A stretch of DNA of 64,000 bases from Variovorax sp. IB41 (GCF_016405905.1 NZ_JAEFCB010000024.1:24364-88363); one strand, 5' to 3'; shown: positions 33,656-45,040, counted from the first letter of the stretch. Numbers and translations: made by a program. Notes: generated by a model from the sequence alone, not told the origin.

Positions 33656-34377
33656 GGTTTTTCCTTGGACGGTCCGGACGGAGGCCCGGATGAAAGTTGC
33701 GAAGAAGGTTGGGACGAATTGTCGGAAGACCCCGGAACATATACCGGAGCCGGGGGCGCATCGCAATCGGCGGCCGCCTCGGATGCCTCCGCCGCCTGTT
33801 TGGCCTCGGCCAGCGCCACCAGCCGGGCCAGCGCCGCATCGTGGATCGAATGCCGCCGCAGCTCCAGCAGCGTCTGCTGCGCATAGTCGAGCGAGCTGCC
33901 GTAACGGCCGACCGCGTTGGCGAAGATGTGGCGGTAGCGCTCGTCGCTCAGCTCGCCCGTGAAGTTGGGGCTGCGCCGCGAGAGCGTGAAGGCCAGCGCG
34001 TCGACGGGCCCTTCGGCCGTGCCGCAGCGCAGCCACTTGGGGTCGTACACGCCGGTGGGCATCTCGCGCAGCCAGAGGCGGCGCAGCGTCTCCAGCCCCT
34101 CGGCCTTGGGCACCCGGAACACCATGCCGCGGCAACTGCCGCCCGAAAGCAGCCCGAACACGAGGCCCGGCGTGTGCACGCTGCCGCGGTTCACGCGGCT
34201 CCACATCTTCAGGGCCCGGTGCCAGCCGTGCACCCAGGCCGGGCGCCGCTCGGTGAAGCCGAACTCCGGCCGCCAGATCAGCGAGCCGTAGCCGAAGAGC
34301 CAGAGGTCGTCGTGCCCGCCCCAGTCGGCGATCGCGCGCTCCAGCATGGGCTGCGGGTCGCGCAAGGGCTTGGGCAT
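33652..34377 (-). CDS. chaC: ChaC-type gamma-glutamylcyclotransferase
   Basis: A 241-residue enzyme that cleaves glutathione to 5-oxoproline and Cys-Gly. The GGCT fold is recognised by LWLFGYGSLIWRP, the dinucleotide-like loop of ChaC, and by GVYDPKW, with an acidic catalytic residue in the VFRVPKAEG region. After about residue 210 it has an unusual Ser/Pro/Gly/Gln-rich tail (PGSSDNSSQPSSQLSSG). The ATG at 34377 is chosen since nothing conserved lies upstream. Its last four bases overlap sodC. Confidence 0.88.
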   Translation of the reverse strand: MPKPLRDPQPMLERAIADWGGHDDLWLFGYGSLIWRPEFGFTERRPAWVHGWHRALKMWSRVNRGSVHTPGLVFGLLSGGSCRGMVFRVPKAEGLETLRRLWLREMPTGVYDPKWLRCGTAEGPVDALAFTLSRRSPNFTGELSDERYRHIFANAVGRYGSSLDYAQQTLLELRRHSIHDAALARLVALAEAKQAAEASEAAADCDAPPAPVYVPGSSDNSSQPSSQLSSGPPSGPSKEKP

Positions 34378-34512
34378 GGGGTCCAGGCCGGGCGGTCCCG
34401 GATTCGGCGCGGGGTCCGACACGGGCCTGTCAGGAGCGCCGCCTACAATTTCGGAGTCATGGTTCACCGCACCATTATTTACCGACCCCTCAATTACGGA
34501 GCACGCCCACCC

Positions 34513-35085
34513 ATGAGCGACGACGACGGCCAGCAGAATTTCATCCTCGGCTTTCTCATGGCGCTGATCGCGCTGGTGATCTTCTTCGTGGTGGGCATCG
34601 TGATCTGGCACAAGGGCCACAGCGCTTCCGGGGCCGCCGCTGCCGCCGTCGCGGCGCAGGGCAAGCCACCGGCCGTGGTGATCTCGTCGCCCCCGCCCGG
34701 CGAGGCGCCCAAGCTGGCCGAAGTGACCGAGACGGTCACCGTCACGATCCCCGACGGCGCCAGCATCCGCGTGGTCAACGGCGTGGTGAACTTCTACTTC
34801 GCGACCGGCAGCGCCGACCTCGCACCGGGCGCCGCCGAGGCGCTGGCCGCGGTCATCAAGGGCGTGGAGAGCGGCCGCAAGGTGGTGGTCTCGGGCTTTC
34901 ACGACACCACCGGCGATGCCGCGATCAACGAATCGCTCGCCAAGAAGCGCGCCGAGATGGTGCGCGACGTGCTCGTGGGCCTGGGCGTGCCGGCCGCCAA
35001 GATCGACCTGCAGAAGCCCGAGGTGACGGCCGGTTCGGGCAACAACGCCGAGGCGCGCCGCGTCGAGGCCAGGCTGGTGGACTGA
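34513..35085 (+). CDS. OmpA-domain protein with one membrane anchor
   Basis: A 190-residue protein: a short polar N-terminus (MSDDDGQQ), one transmembrane helix (about residues 10-30), a flexible Ala/Pro linker, then an OmpA-like peptidoglycan-binding domain (about 75-190; VNFYFATGSADL, VVVSGFHDTTGD, LAKKRAEMVRDVLV). It is likely an inner-membrane protein whose C-terminal domain reaches the periplasm and contacts the wall. A TACAAT box at 34444 may be its promoter. An alternative ATG at 34459 would add 18 residues; GGAG 11 bases before 34513 favours the shorter form. Confidence 0.82.
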   Translation: MSDDDGQQNFILGFLMALIALVIFFVVGIVIWHKGHSASGAAAAAVAAQGKPPAVVISSPPPGEAPKLAEVTETVTVTIPDGASIRVVNGVVNFYFATGSADLAPGAAEALAAVIKGVESGRKVVVSGFHDTTGDAAINESLAKKRAEMVRDVLVGLGVPAAKIDLQKPEVTAGSGNNAEARRVEARLVD

Positions 35086-35101
35086 GCCCCGTCCACTCTG
35101 C

Positions 35102-35130
35102 AAAAAAAGCCCGGTAACGCCGGGCTTTTT
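35102..35130 (+). terminator. Rho-independent terminator after the OmpA-domain gene
   Basis: A run of A, then AGCCCGG, a TAAC-type loop, and CCGGGCT followed by TTTT. The A-run before and T-run after make it usable from either strand, though only the rightward gene ends here. Confidence 0.85.
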
Positions 35131-35276
35131 CATGCCCGCTGCCCTGGGGCCCATGCCTGAGTAAATTCGTATCGTTCGGCGCCCGGATTTCATCGGGTCT
35201 GCGCGCCTGGCTTGGTACGATGGGCCTCCAGGCCCCCAGTCGCTCCGGCGACACGCAGCAAGAGCCAACGACCCCC

Positions 35277-37102
<1,826 letters not shown>

Positions 37103-37112
<10 letters not shown>

Positions 37113-37744
37113 ACGACAAACTCACCGCCCTCGACGTGATGCGCGACGCACCGGTCATCCCGGTCATCGTGCTCAACGATGTGAAAGACGCCATTCCGCT
37201 GGCGCGCGCGCTGGTGGCCGGCGGCATCCGCATGCTCGAGGTCACGCTGCGCACGCCGCAGGCGCTGCAGTGCATCGAGGCCATCGCCAGGGAAGTGCCC
37301 GAGGCCGTGGCCGGCGCGGGCACCATCCGCAGCGCGGCCGATGCGCAAGCCTCGGCGCTGGCTGGTGCGAAGTTCGGCGTGAGCCCGGGCTACACGCGCT
37401 CGGTCGGCAAGGCCTGCCACGACCTGGGCCTGCCGCTTTTGCCCGGCGTGGCGACCGGCAGCGAAATCATGACGGCGCAGGAAGACGGCTACACCGCGCT
37501 CAAGTTCTTCCCCGCGCTGCAGGCGGGCGGCCTGCCGATGCTCAAGGCCTGGCAGGGCCCGTTCGGCGACGTCACCTTCTGCCCCACGGGCGGCATCCAT
37601 GCGGGCAACGCGGCCGAGTTTCTCGCGCTCTCGAACGTGGCCTGCGTGGGCGGCTCCTGGATCGTGCCGACGGATGCGATCCGCGACGGCGACTGGGCAC
37701 GCATCGAACAGCTGGCACGCGCCGCGAGCCAGCTGTCTCGCTGA
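37103..37744 (+). CDS. eda: 2-dehydro-3-deoxy-phosphogluconate (KDPG) aldolase
   Basis: A 213-residue class I aldolase cleaving KDPG to pyruvate and glyceraldehyde 3-phosphate. The catalytic Glu lies in IRMLEVTLRTP and the Schiff-base Lys in YTALKFFPA, with VAGAGTI and CPTGGI forming the phosphate site. It overlaps edd and ends two bases before the HAD gene. A second aldolase of the same superfamily (DgoA, 51609) serves the galactonate-type operon. Confidence 0.95.
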
Positions 37745-37745
37745 C

Positions 37746-38474
37746 ATGCGCACCGGGTTCGATGCGAGCGACCTGAAGGTCATCGCGTTCGACGTGTTCG
37801 GCACGGTGGTCGACTGGCACAGCGGCATCGCGGCCGAGGTCGAGCGCGTGCTGCCGGGCGTGGAGGGCGCGACCTTCGCGCTCGCCTGGCGCGCCGGCTA
37901 CCAGCCCGCGATGAAGGCGGTGATGGAGCGCATCGCGGCCGGCGAGGGCGGCTTCACGTTGCTCGACGAACTGCACCTGAGCATGCTCGAGCAGGTGCTG
38001 CGCGATTTCGACATGGCCGACCGCCTCGACTCGGCCGCCAAGCGCGACCTGAGCCGCGCGTGGCACCGGCTGCCGGCATGGCCCGATTCGGTGGCGGGGC
38101 TCACGCGGCTCAAGAAGAAATTCACCATCTGCACGCTCTCCAACGGCAACATCGGCTTGCTGACCGAGATGGCCAAGCGCGCCGGCCTGCCCTGGGACTG
38201 CGTGCTCTCGGCCGAAGTGTTCAAGGCCTACAAGCCCGATCCGCGCACGTACCTCGGCGTGGCCGGCGTGTTCGATGCGACGCCGGGGCAGGTGATGCTC
38301 GCGGCCGCGCACCACGACGACTTGGCCGCGGCGCGCGTGTGCGGCCTGAAGACCGCCTACATCGAGCGGCCCCACGAGTTCGGCCGCGCGCAGCCGAAAG
38401 ACGTTTCGCCGCAGGCCGAGAACAGCCTGCACGCGCGCGACATCGACGCGCTGGCCGATCTGCTGGGCTGCTGA
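37746..38474 (+). CDS. Haloacid dehalogenase, type II (HAD superfamily)
   Basis: A 242-residue HAD hydrolase. Motif I is FDVFGTVVDW with the nucleophilic Asp; motif II Ser/Asn is in TLSNGN; the conserved Lys is in EVFKAYKPDPR; the motif IV equivalent is AHHDDLAAAR. DxFGTxxDW is typical of L-2-haloacid dehalogenases, which hydrolyse 2-haloacids to 2-hydroxyacids, although many homologues act on phosphates. Starts two bases after eda, so it is probably expressed with the Entner-Doudoroff genes. Confidence 0.85.
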   Translation: MRTGFDASDLKVIAFDVFGTVVDWHSGIAAEVERVLPGVEGATFALAWRAGYQPAMKAVMERIAAGEGGFTLLDELHLSMLEQVLRDFDMADRLDSAAKRDLSRAWHRLPAWPDSVAGLTRLKKKFTICTLSNGNIGLLTEMAKRAGLPWDCVLSAEVFKAYKPDPRTYLGVAGVFDATPGQVMLAAAHHDDLAAARVCGLKTAYIERPHEFGRAQPKDVSPQAENSLHARDIDALADLLGC

Positions 38475-38495
38475 CCGGCAGCCCGGCCTTTCCGA

Positions 38496-40694
38496 TCAAT
38501 AGCCGTTCGCGGCGCCCGAGCGGCGGTTGTCCGCGGCGCCGCTGTAGGTGGCGCTGCCGTTCGGGTTTTGCGTCACGGCGATGCCGCTGATGCCGCTCAG
38601 GAGCCCCGTCACCAGCAGGTTGTCCGTCGTGTAGCCGAAGCGCGTGCGCATGTCGCCCGCGAGCGGCGCCAGCGCCGAGCCGGCCTCCAGTTCCGCATTG
38701 CCGTTCTGGCCCGTGAAGTTGGGCGCGTTGACGGCCGCCTGCAGGTCCAGCCCGTACACCACGTTGCCCATGAAGGTCTTCACGATGTAGTCGGGAATCG
38801 GCCCGCCGCCCGCCGAGCCCCACACCAGCCGCAGCTTGCCGTCGCCGTCGAAGGCGATGGCCGGCGCGATCGAGGTGCGCGGCCGCTTGGTGCCCGCATA
38901 GCCGTTCACCTCCGAGCCGCTGAGCGCCGTGCCCGCCGAGAAGTTCGACATCACGTTGTTCAGCATGATGCCGGCCGCCTCGATGTGCGCGCCCCAGTGC
39001 GTGTTGATGGTGGTGGTCATCGAGAGCGCATTGCCGTAGCCGTCGACGATGGCGACGTTGCTCGTCGTGTTCCAGTCTTCGTCGTGCGCGGCGCCGGTCG
39101 CTGCCTTGGCGAGCATCGTCTTGCGGGGCTTGGCCAGCGCAGCCATCGTGTCGTAGCCGGCGGGGTCCGTCGCCACGAAGCTGCCGATGTTGCCCGCGGG
39201 CGCGGTGGCGAAGGCGGTCTCGCCGATCTGCGCGGCGCGCTTGTCGAGCTCCAGGTCGCTCAGCAGCACCGAGGCGCGCGCGTTGCTGTTCGAGTAGGCC
39301 GGGTCGCCGACCACGGCGCGCCGGTCGACGTTCGCGAGCCGGCTCGCCTCGGCCGCGAGATAGACGAAGCGCGGCGTGTCCAGCGCCTTCTCGTCCTGCA
39401 CGTGCTTGCGCTCCAGGATGCCGAGCGAATACAGCGTGACGAAGCCGCCGAACGAGGGCGCGGGCTGCGTGTAGATGGTGGTGCCGAAGCGCGTGCCGAC
39501 CAGCGGCTTGCGCTCCACCGCCTTGTAGGCCGGGAAGTCGGCGGGCGCCATCAGGCTCGGGATCGAGGCGATGGTCGTCGCGGTGCTCGGGCTGCCCGCC
39601 GGCCCCGAGTTCGGAAGGATCGACTTGCACGGCAGGCTGTCGAGCGTGGTGCGCTGCACGATGGCTTTCACCGTGTCCTGCGCCGGGTCGTAGAAGGCGG
39701 TGGCGCCGCCGTCGCGCACGAGCTTCATGGTCTGCGCGAGCTCGGGGTTGGTGATGAGCGTGCCGATGGGCAGCGGCTTCTGCCTGGAGGCATCGGCCGG
39801 GTCGCAGTAGCGCTTGGCGATGTCGGGGTACTTGCAGCGCGGCGCGCCCCGCACCGTGTTGGCCGAGTTCACCCACGCGGCCACGCCGGTGCCCGCGGAG
39901 ACCGGGTTGCCGTCGTCGTCGAACTCTGCGCTGTCTGCGTAGAGCGTCGCGTACATGTACTTGGTCATCGGAAAGCCGTTTTCGGCCAGGCCGATGGCGT
40001 CGTCCCACAGCGTGTTCCAGGCCTTCTTGCCGTAGCTGCGATGCACCAGGTCGAGCACCGCGACCGTACCCGGAATGCCCACCGCGCGTGCGGAGATGTT
40101 GGTGTTGCCCTGCTGCGAGGAGACGCTCGCGCCGAGCGTGAGGCCCGATTTGCACAGGTTGTACGGCGGCGTGGTGGACACGTCCTGCGCGACGGCCTTG
40201 TACACGTCGGCCGCGCCGCCGGTGCTCGAGGGCGCGGCGGAGAGACCGTCGAAGGTGCGCACCTTCTTGCTCGCCGCGTCGTAGTAGGTGATGAGCGTGC
40301 CGCCGCCCAGCCCCGAGGCGAAAGGCTCGGCCGTGCCCAGCACGGCCTGCACCGCAATCGCCGCATCGATGGCGCTGCCGCCGGTCGCCAGGATCTTGCA
40401 GCCGGCCTTGGAGGCCTCGTAGTGCGCGGAGGTCACCATCAGGTTGGTGCCGGTGATGCCGGCCGTCTGGCCGTGCGGCGCGCCGGCCTGCTGCGTGCAC
40501 AGGGCGGGATCGAAGCGCACGGCGGGCGGCGCATCGGTGCCGGGCGGCCCGGCGGGCGGGCTTGCCGGTGGCGGCGGCGCGTTGGTGATCGGCAGGGAGG
40601 TGAAATTGAACGAGTTGCCGGAGCCGCCGCCGCATGCAGTGAGCGCGGCCAGCGCGGCCAAGGCGGCGACTGGAATGAGTCTGGAGGTGTGCAT
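38496..40694 (-). CDS. ggt: Gamma-glutamyltransferase, lipoprotein form
   Basis: A 732-residue Ntn hydrolase that hydrolyses or transfers the gamma-glutamyl group of glutathione in the periplasm. The signal ends in a lipobox (ALTAC, Cys21), followed by a Pro-rich linker (about 38-57). The large subunit includes ASGLGGGTLITYY. Autocleavage should occur before the Thr of TSNVAIVDGYGNALSMT, which becomes the N-terminal nucleophile; GSAGGGPIPDY is the oxyanion loop (GSPGG in others). At 732 residues it exceeds the E. coli enzyme by about 150, mostly in a central insertion. Together with chaC, gloA and GST nearby it suggests active glutathione turnover. Confidence 0.85.
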   Translation of the reverse strand: MHTSRLIPVAALAALAALTACGGGSGNSFNFTSLPITNAPPPPASPPAGPPGTDAPPAVRFDPALCTQQAGAPHGQTAGITGTNLMVTSAHYEASKAGCKILATGGSAIDAAIAVQAVLGTAEPFASGLGGGTLITYYDAASKKVRTFDGLSAAPSSTGGAADVYKAVAQDVSTTPPYNLCKSGLTLGASVSSQQGNTNISARAVGIPGTVAVLDLVHRSYGKKAWNTLWDDAIGLAENGFPMTKYMYATLYADSAEFDDDGNPVSAGTGVAAWVNSANTVRGAPRCKYPDIAKRYCDPADASRQKPLPIGTLITNPELAQTMKLVRDGGATAFYDPAQDTVKAIVQRTTLDSLPCKSILPNSGPAGSPSTATTIASIPSLMAPADFPAYKAVERKPLVGTRFGTTIYTQPAPSFGGFVTLYSLGILERKHVQDEKALDTPRFVYLAAEASRLANVDRRAVVGDPAYSNSNARASVLLSDLELDKRAAQIGETAFATAPAGNIGSFVATDPAGYDTMAALAKPRKTMLAKAATGAAHDEDWNTTSNVAIVDGYGNALSMTTTINTHWGAHIEAAGIMLNNVMSNFSAGTALSGSEVNGYAGTKRPRTSIAPAIAFDGDGKLRLVWGSAGGGPIPDYIVKTFMGNVVYGLDLQAAVNAPNFTGQNGNAELEAGSALAPLAGDMRTRFGYTTDNLLVTGLLSGISGIAVTQNPNGSATYSGAADNRRSGAANGY

Positions 40695-40806
40695 CGTGAA
40701 GGAAATGAAAAACGCCGACGCTGTACCGGACGGCTTTTCAATTTATTGCAACTCGCGTGCCACCAAAGTTCTCGCTTTCCCGGTGTGCGGGCGTCTTTAC
40801 AGAGGC

Positions 40807-41394
40807 TCAGTCTGTCAGCAGCTTTTCCACCGTGCGCAGGTTGCGTGCGGTCGTGCTCGACTTGTAGCGCGTCTTGGCCAGCAGCTTGGCCACGGGCGTG
40901 TCGGTGCTCTCGCCGCGCGGGCATTGCCAATAGAGCACGCCCTTGCCGCGCTTCAGGCGTTCGAGTTTCGGATCGACGGTGCCGGCCTTTTCCATCACCT
41001 CGTCGAGCATCGCGGCGTCGGAGCCGAACACGAGGTACGGATGCCGCTCTTCGTCGATGCGCTCGAAGGGATAGGCCGCGGCCATGTCGGCCACCTGCTT
41101 CTGCGTGAGCAGCACGATCCACGCGTCGTAGCCGAAGCGCTCGCGCAGGGCCTGCTCGATGCGCTTGCGCAGCGCGCCGGCATCGCTCTCGCCGGTGTCG
41201 AACAGCACGTTGCCGCTCGCGAGCACCGTGCGCACTTCATCGAAGCCGAGCTCGACGAAGAGCGCCTTCAGGTCCGCGCTCTTGATCGTGATGCCATTGA
41301 CGTTCACGCCGCGCAGCAGCGCGATGTGACGGGTCGCCGCATTCTTCGCGGCCGACTTCTTTGCAGCCTTTGCAGGCTTCTTCGCGGCAGCCAT
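40807..41394 (-). CDS. DUF1697-family protein
   Basis: A 195-residue cytoplasmic protein. An Ala/Lys-rich N-terminus (AAAKKPAKAAKKSAAKNAA) precedes the DUF1697 core HIALLRGVNVNG, ASGNVLFDTGE and a C-terminal TARNLRTVEKL. The family has no established function; the basic tail resembles nucleic-acid-associated extensions. It starts 17 bases downstream of gloA's end region, in the same direction as gloA and GST. Confidence 0.85.
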   Translation of the reverse strand: MAAAKKPAKAAKKSAAKNAATRHIALLRGVNVNGITIKSADLKALFVELGFDEVRTVLASGNVLFDTGESDAGALRKRIEQALRERFGYDAWIVLLTQKQVADMAAAYPFERIDEERHPYLVFGSDAAMLDEVMEKAGTVDPKLERLKRGKGVLYWQCPRGESTDTPVAKLLAKTRYKSSTTARNLRTVEKLLTD

Positions 41395-41411
41395 GGCGTT
41401 GCGTGGAACGC

Positions 41412-41825
41412 TCAGCGCAGGCCGGCGCCTTCGGCGGATTCGGCGCGCTGGATGAGCTCGATCTTGTAGCCATCGGGATCGGTCACGAAGGCGATCACCG
41501 TCGTGCCGCCCTTGACCGGACCGGCCTCGCGCGTCACGTTGCCGCCCGCCGCCTTGATCTTGTCGCAGGCCGCGTAGGCATCGGGCACGCCGAGAGCGAT
41601 GTGGCCATAGGCGGTGCCCAGGTCGTAGCTCTCGGTGCCCCAGTTGAAGGTGAGCTCGATCTCGGCCTGGTCGGGGTTGCCCTTGTCGAAGCCGAGGAAG
41701 GCGAGGCTGTACTTGTACTCGGGGTTTTCGGAGGTGCGCAGCAGATTCATGCCGAGCACTTTCGTATAGAAGTCGATGGAGCGCTGCAGGTTGCCGACGC
41801 GCAGCATGGTGTGAAGGAATCGCAT
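41412..41825 (-). CDS. gloA: Lactoylglutathione lyase (glyoxalase I)
   Basis: A 137-residue metalloenzyme turning the methylglyoxal-glutathione hemithioacetal into S-lactoylglutathione. The metal ligands of the E. coli enzyme are present with the same spacing: His5, Glu57, His75 and Glu123. FYTKVLGMNLLRT and GHIALGV are family blocks. No insertion, so it is the short Ni-type bacterial form. It lies between the GST gene and DUF1697. Confidence 0.95.
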   Translation of the reverse strand: MRFLHTMLRVGNLQRSIDFYTKVLGMNLLRTSENPEYKYSLAFLGFDKGNPDQAEIELTFNWGTESYDLGTAYGHIALGVPDAYAACDKIKAAGGNVTREAGPVKGGTTVIAFVTDPDGYKIELIQRAESAEGAGLR

Positions 41826-41889
41826 CTCGTGGGACCGTGTGGTTTTTGTGGAAGGGGAAGCCGCTATTGTCGGCTTCCCGCCGCGCCGA

Positions 41890-42579
41890 TCAAGCCGCCG
41901 CCGTCAGCAGGTGCGACTCGTGGCGTTCCAGGAATTCCATCAGGTGCTGCGGGTACTCGGGCACCACCGCGTCGCGCACGCTCGGGCGCGCGGCCAGCGC
42001 CTTGCGCCAGGCATCGACCTTGGGGAGCGCGGCGAAGATGCGCGAATCGATGAGCGTGTCGAACACCTCGAAGTAGCGGAACACCGGCGCGAAGACCGCA
42101 TCGACCAGGCTGAAGCTCTTGCCCGCGAAGTAGGGCCCGGCACCGAGCGCGGCTTCCACGCGCTCGAACTTGGCTACCAGCGCGAGGCGCTTCTGCTCGA
42201 ACACGGCCGCGTCCTGCGTGGTCTCGTAACCCCAGAGGTCGGCGAGGATGGCCGAGCCGAACTCCATCCACGCGCGGTGTTCGGCGCGGGTGAGCGGGTC
42301 TTCGGGGTGCAGGCGCGCGCCGGGCTGCGTCTCCTCGAGGTACTCGCAGATCACGTTGCTCTCGAACAGCACGGCCTCGGTGCCATCGGGCCGCTGCACC
42401 TTCAGCAGCGGCACCTTGCCGAGCGGCGAGATGTCGAGAAACCACTGGGGCTTGTTCGCCAGGTCGATCACGACGCGCTCGAAGGGCACGCCTTTTTCGC
42501 CGAGCGCGATGGCGGCGCGCTGGACGTAGGGGCACAGCAGGTGGCTGATGAGTGTGAGGGGTTGGGAGGTTGGGGACAT
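41890..42579 (-). CDS. Glutathione S-transferase family protein
   Basis: A 229-residue protein with an N-terminal thioredoxin fold (LISHLLCPYVQRAAIAL), the cis-Pro motif GKVPLL, the glutathione contact ESNVICEYLEE, and an all-helical C-terminal domain (SLVDAVFAPVFRYF). LCPYVQR places Cys16 as probable active-site residue, as in Omega-class GSTs or glutathionyl-hydroquinone-type relatives. The ATG at 42579 is chosen over one 20 codons upstream because the GST fold begins right after it. Confidence 0.87.
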   Translation of the reverse strand: MSPTSQPLTLISHLLCPYVQRAAIALGEKGVPFERVVIDLANKPQWFLDISPLGKVPLLKVQRPDGTEAVLFESNVICEYLEETQPGARLHPEDPLTRAEHRAWMEFGSAILADLWGYETTQDAAVFEQKRLALVAKFERVEAALGAGPYFAGKSFSLVDAVFAPVFRYFEVFDTLIDSRIFAALPKVDAWRKALAARPSVRDAVVPEYPQHLMEFLERHESHLLTAAA

Positions 42580-42680
42580 GGTGGCTCTCCGTCTTGTGTT
42601 GCGTACTTGGATCGCCGCGATTCTTGCGATCCCGAACAACCTTTTCCCGGAAAGCCCATTCGCCGATTCGGCGCCTTGTG

Positions 42681-43364
42681 CTAGGCCGTGGTGTCGAGCC
42701 AGTGCGTGATGCGGCCGTTGTGCATCACCCCGATGCGGTCCGCCATCGCATGCGCTTCGGCCTCGTTGTGCGTGACCAGGATGGCGGTCTGGCCGGCCTG
42801 CTTCAGGATGCCGCGCACCTCGGCCGTGAGGCGCTCGCGCGTGGCGCCGTCGAGGTTGGAGAAGGGTTCGTCCAGCAGCAGCAGAGCTGGCGAGGGCGCG
42901 AGCGCGCGGGCCAGCGCAATGCGTTGCTGCTGGCCGCCCGAGAGTTCGTGCGGATAGCGTTCGCCCGCATCGGCCAGGCCGACCAGCGCGAGCATGTCGG
43001 TCACACGCGACTGCTGCGCCGCGCGGCCGAGGCGGCGCAGCCCGAAGGCGACGTTCTTCGCGGCCGAGAGGTGCGGGAACAGCGCGTACTCCTGGAACAT
43101 CATCCCCACGCGCCGCTGCTCGGGCGGCAGGTGCGAGCGGGCGGACGAGAGCACCACCGCATCGAGGCGAATCGTGCCCACGCGCAGCGGCTCGAAGCCC
43201 GCTATGGCGCGCAGCACAGTGGTCTTGCCGCAGCCCGAGGGGCCGAAGAGGCAGGCGATGTCGCCGGCCGCGAGCGACAGCGAGAAGTCGTCGACGACGG
43301 TGTGCAGGCCGCGCGGCGTGTCGTACGCGAGCCGGATCGATTCGAGGTGCAGCGCGGAGCTCAT
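42681..43364 (-). CDS. fbpC: Ferric iron ABC transporter ATP-binding protein
   Basis: A 227-residue ATPase. Walker A is GPSGCGKTT, the Q-loop FQEYALF, the signature ELSGGQQQRIALARAL, Walker B LLLLDEPFSNLD, and the switch His in VTHNEAEA. Most FbpC proteins have about 350 residues with a C-terminal TOBE regulatory domain; this one stops just after the ATPase core. Its start overlaps the permease stop by four bases (ATGA). With the Fur box upstream of fbpA it drives ferric iron uptake. Confidence 0.87.
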   Translation of the reverse strand: MSSALHLESIRLAYDTPRGLHTVVDDFSLSLAAGDIACLFGPSGCGKTTVLRAIAGFEPLRVGTIRLDAVVLSSARSHLPPEQRRVGMMFQEYALFPHLSAAKNVAFGLRRLGRAAQQSRVTDMLALVGLADAGERYPHELSGGQQQRIALARALAPSPALLLLDEPFSNLDGATRERLTAEVRGILKQAGQTAILVTHNEAEAHAMADRIGVMHNGRITHWLDTTA

Positions 43365-45040
43365 GTGTTTTCCGGAACGGGTGCCACGGGCGTCGCGCCC
43401 AGCTGGTTGCGCGCGAGCAGCACCACCGGCAGCAGGCCGGCCAGCACGATGGCGAGTGCGGCGATCGCGCCTTCTTCGTAAGTGCCGCGCGCGGCCTCGG
43501 CGTAGAGCCAGGTGGCCAGGGTGTCGAAGTTGGCGGGGCGCAGCAGCAGCGTGGCGGGCAGCTCCTTCATCGCGTCGACGAAGACCAGCAGCGCGCCCGC
43601 GGCGATGGCCGGCTGCAGCAGCGGCAGGTGCACGCGGCGCAGCGTGCCCGCGGTGGTTTCGCCGAGCAGGCGCGAGGCCTGCTCGATGGCCGGCGGAATG
43701 CGCGCGAGGCCGGCCTCGATGCCGCCCACCGGCATCGCGAGAAAGCGGATCGCGCAGGCCACGACGAGCACGATGCCGGCGCCCATCAGCGGCAGGCCTT
43801 GCCAGCCGAAGGCGGTGGCGAGCGCGGCGTCGAAGGCCAGCGCGGGCGTGAGCAGCCCGATGGCCAGCACCGTGCCCGGCACCGCGTAGCCCAGCGTGGC
43901 GGCGCGTGCCTGCCAGCGCGCGCGGTTGATGCCAGAGCCCTGGCTGCGCGCGGCCCATGCGACGACCAAGCCCGCGGCCACGGCCACGACCGTGACACCC
44001 GCGGCCAGCGCGAGCGTGTTGCCGAGGCTCGCGACCAGCCCCTGCGAAACACCGCCGCCTTGGCGCAGCCGCTTGGCGCTTTCCCAGACGAGATAAAGCG
44101 CCGGTGCGACGAAGCCGATCAGCACCGGCAGCGCCGTGACTGCGGTTGCCGCCCAGCCGGCACCGCCTTGCAGGCGCCGCGGCTGCACCGCGCGCATGCG
44201 CTGCGCCGAGCCGAAGCGCTGGTGCCGTCGGCCGTTGCGTTCGAGCCAGACCAGCGCCACCACCACGAACAGCATCGCGCACGCGATCTGCGCCGCGCCG
44301 GCGAGGTCCGAGCGCGTGATCCACGTCGTGTAGACCGCCACCGTGAGCGTGTTCACGCCAAGAAATTCGGAGGCGCCGATGTCGTTGAGCGTTTCGAGCA
44401 GCGCAAGGCTCAGGCCCGCCGCGAGGGCAGGGCGCGCGAGCGGCAGCGCCACGCGAAAGAACGCGCCGCGCCGGCTCTCGCCCAGGGTGCGCGCGGCTTC
44501 CAGCAGGTGCGCCGGCTGCGTCATGAACATCGCGCGCGCCGTCATGTAGACATACGGATAGAGCACGAAGCCGAGCACGAAGATCGCGCCCGGCATCGAG
44601 CGCAGGTCGGGCAGGCGGAACTGGCGCGGGCTGTCGAAGCCCAGCACCCAGCGGATCGCGCCCTGCACCGGGCCGATGGGGTGCAGCAGGTCGAGGTACG
44701 CGAAGGCGACGATGTAGGTCGGCATCGCGAGCGGCAGCAGCAGCGCCCAGTGCAGCACGCCGCGCCCCGGAAAGTCATGCGCGGTGACGAGCCATGCGCA
44801 GCCGGTGCCGATCACCAGCACCAGCGTGCCGACGCCGGCCAGCAGCAGCGCCGTGTTGAGCGCCGCCTGCGGCAGCACGTGCGCGAACAGCGGTCCCCAG
44901 TGCCCGGTGCCCGTGCCGAACGCGAGCCACAGGAGCGTGAGCACCGGCGCGAGCACGCCGATGGCGATCGCGAACGAGGCAAGGCGCCAGGCCGGTCCTG
45001 CGGCTTGCAGGGCTGGTGGCTGGCGCCGTGTCATTTGCAT
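43361..45040 (-). CDS. fbpB: Ferric iron ABC transporter permease
   Basis: A 559-residue fused permease with about twelve helices in two homologous halves, each with an EAA-type loop contacting the ATPase (EAARTLGESRRGAFFRVALPLARPAL in the first, EQASRLLGETTAGTLRRVHLPLLQPAI in the second). The fused form is characteristic of FbpB/SfuB-type Fe3+ importers. It starts 37 bp after the binding-protein gene and overlaps fbpC. Confidence 0.9.
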   Translation of the reverse strand: MQMTRRQPPALQAAGPAWRLASFAIAIGVLAPVLTLLWLAFGTGTGHWGPLFAHVLPQAALNTALLLAGVGTLVLVIGTGCAWLVTAHDFPGRGVLHWALLLPLAMPTYIVAFAYLDLLHPIGPVQGAIRWVLGFDSPRQFRLPDLRSMPGAIFVLGFVLYPYVYMTARAMFMTQPAHLLEAARTLGESRRGAFFRVALPLARPALAAGLSLALLETLNDIGASEFLGVNTLTVAVYTTWITRSDLAGAAQIACAMLFVVVALVWLERNGRRHQRFGSAQRMRAVQPRRLQGGAGWAATAVTALPVLIGFVAPALYLVWESAKRLRQGGGVSQGLVASLGNTLALAAGVTVVAVAAGLVVAWAARSQGSGINRARWQARAATLGYAVPGTVLAIGLLTPALAFDAALATAFGWQGLPLMGAGIVLVVACAIRFLAMPVGGIEAGLARIPPAIEQASRLLGETTAGTLRRVHLPLLQPAIAAGALLVFVDAMKELPATLLLRPANFDTLATWLYAEAARGTYEEGAIAALAIVLAGLLPVVLLARNQLGATPVAPVPENT

